Source: Chloroflexi bacterium UBA5189 (GTDB lineage: Bacteria > Chloroflexota > Limnocylindria > Limnocylindrales > CSP1-4). Taken from it: a stretch of 57,168 bases of DNA. The DNA is taken from positions 1-57,168 of the forward strand of contig DHWF01000009.1 of the NCBI GenBank assembly GCA_002413045.1, in the 5' to 3' direction. Positions 44,709 to 53,113 of this stretch are shown one piece after another. Each line of letters starts with the position of its first letter. Positions within the stretch are counted from its first letter, which is position 1. Position numbers and translations under genes: made by a program. Below the pieces are notes generated by a model that ran no database searches, had not been told where the DNA came from, and saw only the letters and a list, made by a program, of their open reading frames with translations.

Positions 44709-44804
44709 ATGTCGGATCGCATCCGTCGGGCCTGGGCCGTGGCCCTGGCGATTGCTCCCATCGCGGCGATTGCCCTGGTGGAGGCGGCTATGCGCCGCTG
44801 GTAG
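44709..44804 (+). CDS. 31-aa single-span membrane peptide
   Basis: ATG 44709 has GAGGAG ten bases upstream. The peptide begins MSDRIRRAWAVALAIAP, continues with a hydrophobic helix, and ends with a basic/aromatic tail (AAMRRW). It has basic ends, one likely transmembrane segment and no Cys. A strong terminator lies at 44872-44905. No family is recognised. Its own ribosome site and terminator, in an otherwise empty 500-base gap, argue for a real small gene. Confidence 0.5.
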   Translation: MSDRIRRAWAVALAIAPIAAIALVEAAMRRW

Positions 44805-44871
44805 GAGCACCGACCCAAAGCAGCACATTCAGCGGCGTGCCGGCCCCTTCCTCCCGGCAAGCCAGACGCTC

Positions 44872-44905
44872 GAACAAGACCCGGATCCTCCTCCGGGTCT
44901 TGTTC
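44872..44905 (+). terminator. perfect 13-bp stem-loop terminator
   Basis: GAACAAGACCCGG (44872-44884) pairs fully with CCGGGTCTTGTTC (44893-44905) over an 8-base loop. It lies between the 31-aa gene and the convergent LuxR gene, and can serve both. Confidence 0.82.
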
Positions 44906-44945
44906 ATGTCTTGGGCGCGTTTTTCCGGCGCTGGTTCCGGCCGGA

Positions 44946-47900
44946 TCAGCTCCCGATGGGAAGCGGCCGCCCGGCCGCCGGCGTGGCGACCAGCTGGAGC
45001 CGGATGGCGACCATCGCCGCCTCGACGCGGCCGGATGCGCCGAGCTTCGACAGGATGTTCCCGACGTGGACCCCGACCGTCTTCTGGCTGATGAACAGCC
45101 GCTCGCCGATCTCCCGGTTGGTCCGCCCCTCGGCAATCAGGGCAAGCACCTCGAGCTCCCGCCGCGACAGCCCGAACGCCTCCTTGGGGCGCTTGCCGCG
45201 ATCCTCCGGCGCGAACGCCTCGGCGATGCCGTTCGATGCGGCGGTGGCGACCATGGCGCCCGTCCCGTCGTCGCCGTCACCGTCGCCGCGGGCGCGTGAC
45301 GCGATGGGCTCACCGTGGGCGACCGCCCCGCGGCTCGCCGTGACGCCGCGCGGCCGGGCGCCGTCGGTGACGATCGGAATCGCGCGCAGCGTCCCGGCGC
45401 CGCTCTCTGCCGTCTCGACGCCCGGGATCGTGATCAGCGCGCGAGTCGCGAGATTGGTCAGCTCGCGCAGGAGCGGCCGCGCGCCGAGCTCCCGCGCGAT
45501 TCGGGCCGCCTCCAGGAGCGGACCGCGAGCGGCCGCGCGCGCCACCCGAGCATCCTGGCCCGGAAGCCCGGGCAGCGCAGCCTCGGCCTGGCGCCAGCGC
45601 GCACGAGCGACCTGATAGGGCTCGCTGGCGCGCTCCCAGCCCTGCGCCGCGGCGTCCCACAGGACCGGGTCGTCGCGCCCGTCGAGCCGGGCTGCGAAGG
45701 CGCGCGCGGTGGCGAGATTCGCATCGGCCTCGAGGCGGCTGGGCTCGCCACTCGCGATGCCGCTGGTCCGCAGGACGGTCTCGGCCTCGCTCAGGATGCG
45801 TCGGCCCCGCTGGCGGGCGCCGCTGATCTCCGAGAGCGCTCGCCGATCGCGGGCATCGGCGGCGGCCGCCGACTGGACCTCGAGGTACGTCGCGGCCATG
45901 CGCGCCGCGAGGGCCCAATCCTCCGCGCGGCGCACCAGCGCCCAGCCCCGCTCGACGGCGCGTCGCGCGTCCGCCACGTCGCCACGCCAGAGCGCGAATG
46001 ACGCCGCGGCGCGGGTCGCCGGCACTTCGAGCTGCGGGTCCGGCGCGTGGTCGATCTCGAGCGGCCGCCAACCGAGCAGGCTCGCCGCGCGCTCGTCGAC
46101 GCTGGTCTCGACCTCGAGCATCGCTGCCGTGACCGATGCGTCGGCGAAGGCGACCGCGTCGGGGCTCCACTCGAGCGCCGTCCGGATCGTCTCGCGCGCC
46201 TCGGCCCAGCGGCCCGCGTTGAACAGCGCCTCGGCGATGTTGCCGCGCAGCGAGTTGCCGTAGGCCACTTCGAGGCCATCCGCCCGGGCGAACTCCACCG
46301 CCTCGCGGGTGACCTCGATCGCCTCCTCGCGGCGACCGAACAGCGCCAGCGCCGTGGTCAGGTTGAGCGCGGCGCGGAAGGCGACGTCCGGGTCGTCGAG
46401 CTCGCGCGCGAGCCGCAGTGCGTCCTGCAGCTCGACGATGCCCCGGCTGCCGTCGGCGCCCCACGCATGGGCGACGCCGACCGTGCACAGGGCGTGCGCT
46501 TCGACGGAGCCCGCCTCGGGCCCGACCGCTCTCGCGATGGCGATCGCCTGCCCGCCGACCCGCGTCGCCTCCGCGAAGTGGCCGAGCAGCATCAGCGTCT
46601 GGGCGAGGGAGGCGAGGACCCAGGCACGCTGCCGCGAGCGGTCGTCGGGCATGATCGCTGCGGCGCGACGATGCTCGGCGAGGGCCCGGTCGTGGTCGCC
46701 GAGCGAGCGGGCGACGCGCCCCAGCATCTCGTAGATCGAGGCGGCCATCTCTGCGTCCTCGCGCTCGCCGAAGCGGCCGGCGGCGCTCTCCAGGTAGGCG
46801 AGGGCCCGGTCCGGCCGACCGGCTGCGAGCGCGACCTCGGCGGTCTCGAACAGGAGCCGGCCGTCGGCGGCCCGGGCCCCGCTCGCCGCGCCCAGCTCGA
46901 GCGCCAGCTCGCGGGCAGCGAGCGCGTCCGCGGCCGAATCGAGGCGCTCGGCCGTGGCCGCGGTATTCAGCGCGGCCGCGCGGGCCCGGGCGGGCTCGAA
47001 GGCCGCCAGCCAGTGAGTCAGCGCCGTCGCGGAATCGCCACCGAGCGCGGCCGCGAGGGCCAGGTGGTGTCGCCGGCGCTGGACCGGCAGGAGGTCGGCC
47101 TCGATCGCCTGCGCCACGAGCTCGTGCCGGACCTCGAGCCGGTGGTCGGCGCGCTCCACGAGGAAGCCATGGTCGATCGCCTCCATGACGCCGGCGCGAA
47201 GGTCCGCGTCCAGCATGCCGTCACCGCGGCGGGGCCGCGTCGTGGATCGAGGCGGCACGCCGTCGACGAGCTCCTCGAACGTCGCCGCGACCGCGGCCAG
47301 CTCGGCCCGGTCGAGCGGCCGGCCGGCCGGGGCAAGGAGTCGAAGTACGCGACGCGCCTCGGGTTCGCGCCGGGCGAGCCGGGCGAGCACGAGCTCGTCG
47401 AGCGTCGAGCCGAGGGACAGTCCGGGCAGCTCGCGTCGAGCGGCAAGGACCTCCTCCGCGATCAAGGGGTCGCCGCCGGATCGCTCGGCGACCAGCAGGA
47501 GCGCGGCGGCGGTCGGCCGCTCGCCTTCGATCTCGGTCACGAGCTGAGCGAGGTCGAATCGATCGAGCGGCCCGAGCTCCACCTGCGATGGCGGGTCCGG
47601 CGCGCCGGTGATCGCCGACAGGTGCGGCTGGAGCGCGTGATCGCGCGAGATCCGATCGCGACCGTAGGTCAGGACGAGGCACAGGCGAGCGGGTCTCGCG
47701 ACGCGCGCCAGGAACGATGCGAGGTTGCGCGTGCCGGCGTCGGCGTGGTGGAGGTCCTCGAGCACGAACAGCACCGGCTGGCGTTCGCCCGCACGCTCGA
47801 GCAGGCCCTGGATCGCCTCGCCGATCCACGCGCTGCGCCGCTCCGGCGAGATCGAGTCGCGCCGGCTGTGCCGATTCTCGCCACCGAGTCGCGCCTCGAT

Positions 47901-48245
47901 GCCTGGGACGAGCCTGGCGATCGGCTCGGCGCCCGAACCGAGGACGCGGCCGAGCTCGTCATCGGCGAGGGATCCGAGCCACGGTCCCAGGCCCTCGATG
48001 ATCGGGCCGTAGGCAGCGCGACCGCGGGCGGGGACGGCCGTGCAGCGAACGACCTGGAACGGATGGCTCAGGCGCCCGACCCGGCGAACCGCCTCGGTCA
48101 CGAGCCGGCTCACGCCGACCCCGCCGCGACCGGACAGGAGCAGGCGCGGGCTGCGGCCCTCGGCGGCGGCCTCCAGCGCCACCGCGAGGTGGGACAGCTC
48201 CCGCTCGCGCCCTACGAACCGTTCGCTGCTGAACCTCGCGGGCAT
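44946..48245 (-). CDS. large LuxR-family regulator with STAND ATPase domain (degenerate Walker A)
   Basis: 1099 residues. It opens RFVGRERELSHL, then a P-loop-like GRGGVGVS (39-46) in which the invariant Lys is Val45. The Walker-B-like LFVLEDLHHAD (about 165-175) is intact. A long TPR-like helical array (about 420-900) follows, then a LuxR helix-turn-helix near the C-terminus (GLSRRELEVLALIAEGRTNR, FISQKTVGVHVGNILSKLGA). It may bind but not hydrolyse nucleotide. ATG 48245 is preferred: CACGAT lies 6 bases before it; GTG 48263 is the alternative. Confidence 0.88.
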   Translation of the reverse strand: MPARFSSERFVGRERELSHLAVALEAAAEGRSPRLLLSGRGGVGVSRLVTEAVRRVGRLSHPFQVVRCTAVPARGRAAYGPIIEGLGPWLGSLADDELGRVLGSGAEPIARLVPGIEARLGGENRHSRRDSISPERRSAWIGEAIQGLLERAGERQPVLFVLEDLHHADAGTRNLASFLARVARPARLCLVLTYGRDRISRDHALQPHLSAITGAPDPPSQVELGPLDRFDLAQLVTEIEGERPTAAALLLVAERSGGDPLIAEEVLAARRELPGLSLGSTLDELVLARLARREPEARRVLRLLAPAGRPLDRAELAAVAATFEELVDGVPPRSTTRPRRGDGMLDADLRAGVMEAIDHGFLVERADHRLEVRHELVAQAIEADLLPVQRRRHHLALAAALGGDSATALTHWLAAFEPARARAAALNTAATAERLDSAADALAARELALELGAASGARAADGRLLFETAEVALAAGRPDRALAYLESAAGRFGEREDAEMAASIYEMLGRVARSLGDHDRALAEHRRAAAIMPDDRSRQRAWVLASLAQTLMLLGHFAEATRVGGQAIAIARAVGPEAGSVEAHALCTVGVAHAWGADGSRGIVELQDALRLARELDDPDVAFRAALNLTTALALFGRREEAIEVTREAVEFARADGLEVAYGNSLRGNIAEALFNAGRWAEARETIRTALEWSPDAVAFADASVTAAMLEVETSVDERAASLLGWRPLEIDHAPDPQLEVPATRAAASFALWRGDVADARRAVERGWALVRRAEDWALAARMAATYLEVQSAAAADARDRRALSEISGARQRGRRILSEAETVLRTSGIASGEPSRLEADANLATARAFAARLDGRDDPVLWDAAAQGWERASEPYQVARARWRQAEAALPGLPGQDARVARAAARGPLLEAARIARELGARPLLRELTNLATRALITIPGVETAESGAGTLRAIPIVTDGARPRGVTASRGAVAHGEPIASRARGDGDGDDGTGAMVATAASNGIAEAFAPEDRGKRPKEAFGLSRRELEVLALIAEGRTNREIGERLFISQKTVGVHVGNILSKLGASGRVEAAMVAIRLQLVATPAAGRPLPIGS

Positions 48246-48295
48246 GACCCCATCGTGCCACACCGTACCGACCTCGCGGCTACCCTTCCGCGGTC

Positions 48296-49621
48296 ATGTC
48301 AGCGCCCGCGATGCCCCCCGACACCACCGAACGCGTCGACGGCGGCAAGCCGTCGCTCTGGCGCGATCGCGCCTTCCTCGCGGTCTGGTCAGCGAGCACG
48401 ATCTCCATCTTCGGCTCGCTCATCACGCGCACCGCCCTGCCGTTCGCCGCGATCCTGGTGTTGCGCGCGGGCCCGCTGGAGATCTCGGCGATCCGTGCCG
48501 CGGAGCAGATCGCGGCGCTGATCATCGGGCTCGCCGCGGGGGCGTGGGTCGACCGGCTCCGGCGCCGACCGATCATGATCTGGACCGACCTGGGTCGGGC
48601 GATCCTGCTCGGCTCGATCCCGGTGGCCTTCGTCCTCGGGATCCTGGGCATGCCGCAACTGATTGTCGTGGCCTTCGCCGCGGCGATCCTGTCGACCTTT
48701 TTCGATGTCGCCGATCGCTCGTACCTGCCGACGATCATCTCTCGCGAGCGGCTCGTCGCCGCCAACAGCGCCCTGACGGCAACCGCCTCGATCGCGGAGT
48801 TCTCCGCGTTCGGGATCGGCGGATTCCTGATCCAGATCTTCAAGGCACCGATCGCCATCGCGATCGACGCGGTCTCGTTCGTCGTCTCGGCCGTCCTCCT
48901 GGCCACGATCCGGCGCAAGGAGCCGCCGCCGACCCCGGTCGCCAACCGCGAGCCGGTGCTGCGCGAGATTCGCGACGGGATGCGCATCGTGTCCCGCTCA
49001 CCGATGCTGCGCGCTCTGGCCCTTGCCCACGGCGGGACGCACATCCTGTGGGGCATCTTCGGAACGTCGTACCTGCTGTTCGCGACGAACGAGCTGAACC
49101 TGAATCCGGCCGCGATCGGCATCATCGCCGGGGTCGGCGGCATTGGCTCGCTCGCCGGTTCGGTTGCGGCGCCGATCCTGTCGCGCCGGCTCGGCGTCGG
49201 GCGCAGCATCCTCCTCGGGATGGTCGGCTTCACGATCGGCAACGCGCTGATCCCGCTTGCCCCGGCGCACGCCGCGCTGCTCGGCGCCGCGTTCCTGATC
49301 GGGCAGCAGCTCATCGGCGACTCCAGCGCGACGGTCTACGAGATCGTCGAGACGTCCCTGGTCCAGGCGAGCGTCGGCAACACGGTCATGGGCCGCGTCA
49401 ACGCCACTATCGGGACGTTCACGACGTTGCTCACCCTGGTGGGCATCGTCGGCGGCGGAATCATCGCCGAGGTGTTCGGCCTCCGAACCGCGTTCGCGGT
49501 AGGCCTCCTCGGCGCGATCGCGGCAATCATCGTCGTCTGGTTCTCGCCGGTGCGCCACATCCGCGACGCTCCGATCACGACCGAGGTCGTCCTCCCGGGT
49601 GCCGACGCGCCGCTCCCCTGA
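48296..49621 (+). CDS. MFS transporter
   Basis: 441 residues with 12 predicted membrane helices. The loop-2 motif is a variant (AGAWVDRLRRRPIMIWTDLGRA). It resembles the MFS_3/enterobactin-exporter-like drug:proton antiporters. The substrate is unknown. ATG 48296 follows TACCCT by 9 bases. It diverges from the large LuxR regulator, 50 bases away, which may control it. Confidence 0.87.
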   Translation: MSAPAMPPDTTERVDGGKPSLWRDRAFLAVWSASTISIFGSLITRTALPFAAILVLRAGPLEISAIRAAEQIAALIIGLAAGAWVDRLRRRPIMIWTDLGRAILLGSIPVAFVLGILGMPQLIVVAFAAAILSTFFDVADRSYLPTIISRERLVAANSALTATASIAEFSAFGIGGFLIQIFKAPIAIAIDAVSFVVSAVLLATIRRKEPPPTPVANREPVLREIRDGMRIVSRSPMLRALALAHGGTHILWGIFGTSYLLFATNELNLNPAAIGIIAGVGGIGSLAGSVAAPILSRRLGVGRSILLGMVGFTIGNALIPLAPAHAALLGAAFLIGQQLIGDSSATVYEIVETSLVQASVGNTVMGRVNATIGTFTTLLTLVGIVGGGIIAEVFGLRTAFAVGLLGAIAAIIVVWFSPVRHIRDAPITTEVVLPGADAPLP

Positions 49622-49771
49622 TTCGCGGCCGGCGCCGTGGCTGCGCCCACGTCATGCGGGCCAGCGCCGTGGCGCGCCCAACGGCGACCCGCCTCTCGAC
49701 GGTGATCGACAGGTCGATCAGTCGGAGACCGGCGAGGACAGGTGCGCCCCGCTCCGCGGGCCGCACGCCGC

Positions 49772-49777
49772 TACGCT
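49772..49777 (+). promoter_or_regulatory. -10 box TACGCT, leaderless promoter
   Basis: TACGCT lies 7 bases before ATG 49785 of the DNA methyltransferase. Confidence 0.5.
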
Positions 49778-49784
49778 CGCCGCG

Positions 49785-50717
49785 ATGACCGACCAGCCCG
49801 ATCGCGGCGGACGCGCCGAGCCCCATCCGCGCAACACGCTGAACGAGCTCTCGGGCGAGGAGTGGCTGTACTTCACGAAGTCGGTCTGGACGACGGCCTA
49901 CCCATCCGAGCTCGGGCATGCGCTCAGGAAGCAGCACGGCGCCAACAAGCCGCCACGGCTCATGGCCCGGCTGATCGAGTTCTTCACGAAGACGGGCGAG
50001 CTCGTGCTGGATCCGTTCGCGGGGGTCGGCGGCACGCTCCTGGGCGCGGCGATCGCGCGAGGCCCGCGGCGCGCGCTGGGGATCGAGCTGTCGCCGCGCT
50101 GGGCCGAGGTCTACGCGGAGGTCATCGCCGCTGAGCTCGCCGAGCGTGGCGGCGCCGGCACCCCGCTTGCCGATCTCGGCGCGAACGACCCCGGCGGCGT
50201 TCGGGGCTTCGATCCGTCCGGCTGCGAGCTGCGCGTCGGCGATGCCCTCGAGGTCCTCCCGAATCTCGCCTCCGAGTCCATCGACTTCGTGGCCACCGAC
50301 CCGCCGTACAACATCCAGCTGCCGATGACGATGTCTGGCGGGGCGCGGTCGGAGGCCTTCTCCAATCGGCGCACGGACTATGCGATGGTCACCCAGGACC
50401 CAGCCGACCTCGCCAATGCCGCCGACTACCCGGCCTTCCTCGATCGCATGACCGATGCCCTGCGCGAGCTCCACCGCGTGCTGCGGCGGGGCCGGTACGC
50501 GGTCCTGATCGTCCGTGATGCGTATCAGGTCGGGCGCTACCTGTTCACCGGCGCCGACCTTGCGGCGCGAGCGGCGACCGTCGGGCTGATCCCGAAGGGC
50601 GACCTGATCTGGTACCAGGCCGGGACGCGGCTGCGGCCGTACGGCTATCCGACCGGATTCGTGCCCAACATCGCGCACCAGCACGTGCTCGTGCTCAGGC
50701 GGGACCCCAAGGGCTGA
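49785..50717 (+). CDS. orphan DNA methyltransferase (N4-C or N6-A)
   Basis: 310 residues. SAM-binding motif I is LDPFAGVGGT (75-84) and catalytic motif IV is TDPPYNIQL (Asp172), which marks amino-methylating DNA enzymes. The order, a motif-X-like segment (PPRLMARLIEFF), motif I, then IV, fits the alpha/gamma types or a compact 'DNA modification methylase'. It has no restriction enzyme or specificity subunit beside it, so a housekeeping or regulatory mark is likely; RNA methylation cannot be excluded. Confidence 0.85.
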   Translation: MTDQPDRGGRAEPHPRNTLNELSGEEWLYFTKSVWTTAYPSELGHALRKQHGANKPPRLMARLIEFFTKTGELVLDPFAGVGGTLLGAAIARGPRRALGIELSPRWAEVYAEVIAAELAERGGAGTPLADLGANDPGGVRGFDPSGCELRVGDALEVLPNLASESIDFVATDPPYNIQLPMTMSGGARSEAFSNRRTDYAMVTQDPADLANAADYPAFLDRMTDALRELHRVLRRGRYAVLIVRDAYQVGRYLFTGADLAARAATVGLIPKGDLIWYQAGTRLRPYGYPTGFVPNIAHQHVLVLRRDPKG

Positions 50718-50789
50718 ACCGCCGCCAGGAATGGCGCGGCGGGCCGTCGAGGTGGAAGCCCCGGCGACCCGCCGACTTTGAACGCGCGA

Positions 50790-50821
50790 GGGGACCGGCT
50801 AGATAAGGGGACCGGCTAGAT
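50790..50821. repeat. 17-bp tandem duplication
   Basis: GGGGACCGGCTAGAT occurs at 50790-50804 and 50807-50821, with AA between. The second copy contains the stop codon of the minus-strand gene (50816-50818), so the duplication ends inside that gene. Confidence 0.8.
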
Positions 50822-51526
50822 CAGGCCGCGGGCGGAGAGCAGTGCGGTCAGGGCGTCGTCGGCTTCCTGGCGCATGACCAGGCGACCGGCGCCGGAGAGG
50901 CCGACGGAACCGCGGTGGCCGAGGGTGGTGCGATGGACCCAGCCCTGGTCACCGTTGGGGCACAGGACCTCGAGGAACATGCCGGACGAAGCAAGCACCT
51001 GGACCTCGTCGCCAGACGCGAGGTCGGACTGGCGGAGGCCGAGCACCTCGTCGGGCCGGTCGAGGACCGGGACGACCGCGTAGCGGACGACGCGCACGTC
51101 GACCTCGGTGGCCTCGGCGCCGAAGCGCATCGGCATGCGGTCGGACGGGGCCAGGCGCGAGTAGTCGGCATGGCGCGCTTCGAGCAGCGATGGGCGGCGC
51201 CAGCGGGGCATGCCGGCCTCCGGATCGACAACAGGTGCATCGACGATCGGCGCCATCGCCTCGACGGCGGTGGGCTCCGGGTGGAGCGGGGTGGGTGGGG
51301 GCGTGCGGAGCGGGTCGGCGGCGAGCATGGCCGCCATCTCCTCGGCCAGCGTCAGCTTGCGCGGGCGTCGGGCGACGCCAACGAGCCCAACGACGCCCGC
51401 GAGGACGATGCCGATGGCGACCGCGGTGGTGGCCGCGATCCCGGCGAAGATGGCTCCGACGAGGACGGCCGCCATCACCAGGCCCATCGTGACCAGTCGG
51501 GCAATCGCCCGGGTGAATCCATGCAT
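50816..51526 (-). CDS. membrane protein with C-terminal SH3-like domain
   Basis: 236 residues from ATG 51526 (GGGAG upstream). Two adjacent membrane helices (LVTMGLVMAAVLVGAIFAG; AVAIGIVLAGVVGLVGVA) are followed by a disordered Pro-rich stretch. A bacterial-SH3-like C-terminal half follows (VRRYAVVPVLDRP-like region, LASGDEVQVLASSGMFLEVL, CPNGDQGWVHRTTLG). Such domains often bind peptidoglycan peptides or proteins, though here the topology would place it in the cytoplasm or outside, depending on helix count. Confidence 0.75.
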   Translation of the reverse strand: MHGFTRAIARLVTMGLVMAAVLVGAIFAGIAATTAVAIGIVLAGVVGLVGVARRPRKLTLAEEMAAMLAADPLRTPPPTPLHPEPTAVEAMAPIVDAPVVDPEAGMPRWRRPSLLEARHADYSRLAPSDRMPMRFGAEATEVDVRVVRYAVVPVLDRPDEVLGLRQSDLASGDEVQVLASSGMFLEVLCPNGDQGWVHRTTLGHRGSVGLSGAGRLVMRQEADDALTALLSARGLI

Positions 51527-51813
51527 GATTTTCCGATCTCCCAAGCGGGTGCAAAGAAATCCCGCGATGAATTACCGGAGCATCCCGACAAAGGGATGCG
51601 GCCGCAATGGTACGGGGGTCATGTCGGTTGGGAACCGCAGGCTGCAGTGTGGTTCGGTTGTTGCAGGACGACCCTCGGGACCCGCCCGATCGGATTGGCG
51701 CGCCGACGCACCAACAGGCACCCGATCGGCGGTTCGAATGGCCATACCGGCAGTACCGAGGTAACCCGTTCGGGTCATACCCGTCCGCACACGCGCGCAG
51801 GAACATCCTCGCC

Positions 51814-52575
51814 ATGCAGGTCCTTGCTTCCAACCGCGCCAAGGCCGGGCGGCCGAGCCGCATCGGTGTCGTCACCTCCCTGGCCGTCGGTGCCGCCCTC
51901 GTGGCCGCGTCCGGCGTCCTCATGTACCTGGTCTTCGGTGACCACTTCGTGGACCGGTTCATGCCCCGTGGCCACGCGACCACGTATGAGCTGATCGCCG
52001 GCGCCCTCGGCTGGACCTTCGCGCTGACTGCTCCAGCGGGCTTCGGTCTCGTCGGGATCGCGCGCCTCGTGACCGGCTTCGATCGGTATCGCGCTCGCCG
52101 CCCACGGATCACGCCTGCGGTCCGCCTTCGCCGCGCCATCGGCGACGACCACGTGGTCGCGACCGGCATCCGGCTCCCGATCGACGATCGCGTCGTCCCG
52201 GAGCTCGTCGTCGGACCGTTCGGCGCCGCCGTGATCGAGGAGCTGCCGCCCGTCGGCGCCGTGCTCTCGCGCGGTGTCCGGAGCTGGGAGGTCCGCGTCG
52301 GCAATGGCTACATCCGGACCATCGAGAACCCGCTCGAGCGCGCGGCCCACGACGCGGACCGCGTCCGGGCCTGGCTGTCGCCCGACGACTCGGATCACGT
52401 GATCAAGGTCTACGCCGCCGTCGTCGGCAGCGATCCGCACGTCGAGCGCAGCAAGAGCGTCGCGCTCCTGTCGCCCGCGCAGGTCGCGGAGTGGCTGACC
52501 TCGCTGCCGCCGGCCAAGTCGCTCGACGCCGGCCGTCGCGACAAGATCGTCAAGCAGATCCGGGCGGCGCTCTAA
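51814..52575 (+). CDS. membrane protein with NERD-like domain
   Basis: 253 residues. Two membrane segments (VVTSLAVGAALVAASGVLMYLVFG; WTFALTAPAGFGLVGIARLV) are followed by a NERD-like, restriction-endonuclease-fold domain (LRRAIGDDHVVATGIRLP, VVPELVVGPFGAAVIEELPP). The catalytic D-ExK set is not fully evident, so nuclease activity is doubtful. ATG 51814 has CAGGAA upstream. It ends six bases before the tRNA-Ile gene on the other strand. The 51527-51813 gap upstream shows no gene. Confidence 0.7.
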   Translation: MQVLASNRAKAGRPSRIGVVTSLAVGAALVAASGVLMYLVFGDHFVDRFMPRGHATTYELIAGALGWTFALTAPAGFGLVGIARLVTGFDRYRARRPRITPAVRLRRAIGDDHVVATGIRLPIDDRVVPELVVGPFGAAVIEELPPVGAVLSRGVRSWEVRVGNGYIRTIENPLERAAHDADRVRAWLSPDDSDHVIKVYAAVVGSDPHVERSKSVALLSPAQVAEWLTSLPPAKSLDAGRRDKIVKQIRAAL

Positions 52576-52580
52576 CGGGC

Positions 52581-52658
52581 TGGTAGGGGAGGGAGGACTC
52601 GAACCTCCGACTTCCGAGGTATAAGCTCGGCGCCTCTAACCGACTGGGCTACTCCCCC
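52581..52658 (-). tRNA. tRNA-Ile, anticodon UAU
   Basis: A full cloverleaf on the minus strand, 75 bases plus encoded CCA (52581-52583). The acceptor is GGGGGAG/CTCCCCT (first pair G-U). D-arm GCCC...GGC with a C-A mismatch, anticodon stem CCGAG/CTCGG with loop CTTATAC, T-arm GGAGG-TTCGAGT-CCTCC. The anticodon UAU (52623 to 52621) reads AUA. Most bacteria read AUA with a lysidine-modified CAU tRNA, so UAU is uncommon. Confidence 0.9.
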
Positions 52659-52694
52659 GCCCCATCCTACCGCTCGCCGTCCGCGGTGCCTCGG

Positions 52695-53084
52695 TCAGAC
52701 CAGCAGCGGCTTCAGCACCTGGATCGCGACCACCAGCACGAGATACGCGATCGGGATCGCGGCGAACAACCCCAGCGCGGCGCTCCAGCCGGTCCGCGTC
52801 GTGCGCTCGCCAGAGCCCCGCGGGAGCGGCACGACCAGCCACGTGATGAACGAGCCGGCAACGAGCACGGCGACCACGTACGCCACTGCGGCGGCGAACC
52901 GGAGATCACCACCGGGCAGCGCCGCGCCCCGCGACAGGGCGACGTCGTAGGCGAGGTACGCCGCTCCCAGGACGAGGGCCACCGCGAGGCTGGAGCCGAC
53001 GGCGCGAACGACCGGCCGCGGCGCGTTGCGGAACTGGCGCCACCGGATAGAGAGCCACGACCTGCGCGGCGGACTGCCGGACAC
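52695..53084 (-). CDS. small membrane protein (129 aa), unknown
   Basis: 129 residues with three hydrophobic segments (VVRAVGSSLAVALVLGAAYLAY; FAAAVAYVVAVLVAGSFITWL; WSAALGLFAAIPIAYLVLVVAI) and a basic N-terminus. No family is recognised. It starts 29 bases after the aminotransferase gene on the same strand and is probably co-transcribed; the tRNA-Ile gene follows 36 bases behind on the same strand. Confidence 0.72.
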   Translation of the reverse strand: MSGSPPRRSWLSIRWRQFRNAPRPVVRAVGSSLAVALVLGAAYLAYDVALSRGAALPGGDLRFAAAVAYVVAVLVAGSFITWLVVPLPRGSGERTTRTGWSAALGLFAAIPIAYLVLVVAIQVLKPLLV

Positions 53085-53113
53085 GGGAGCGCGATTCGGC
53101 GATCCGGCGGCCG

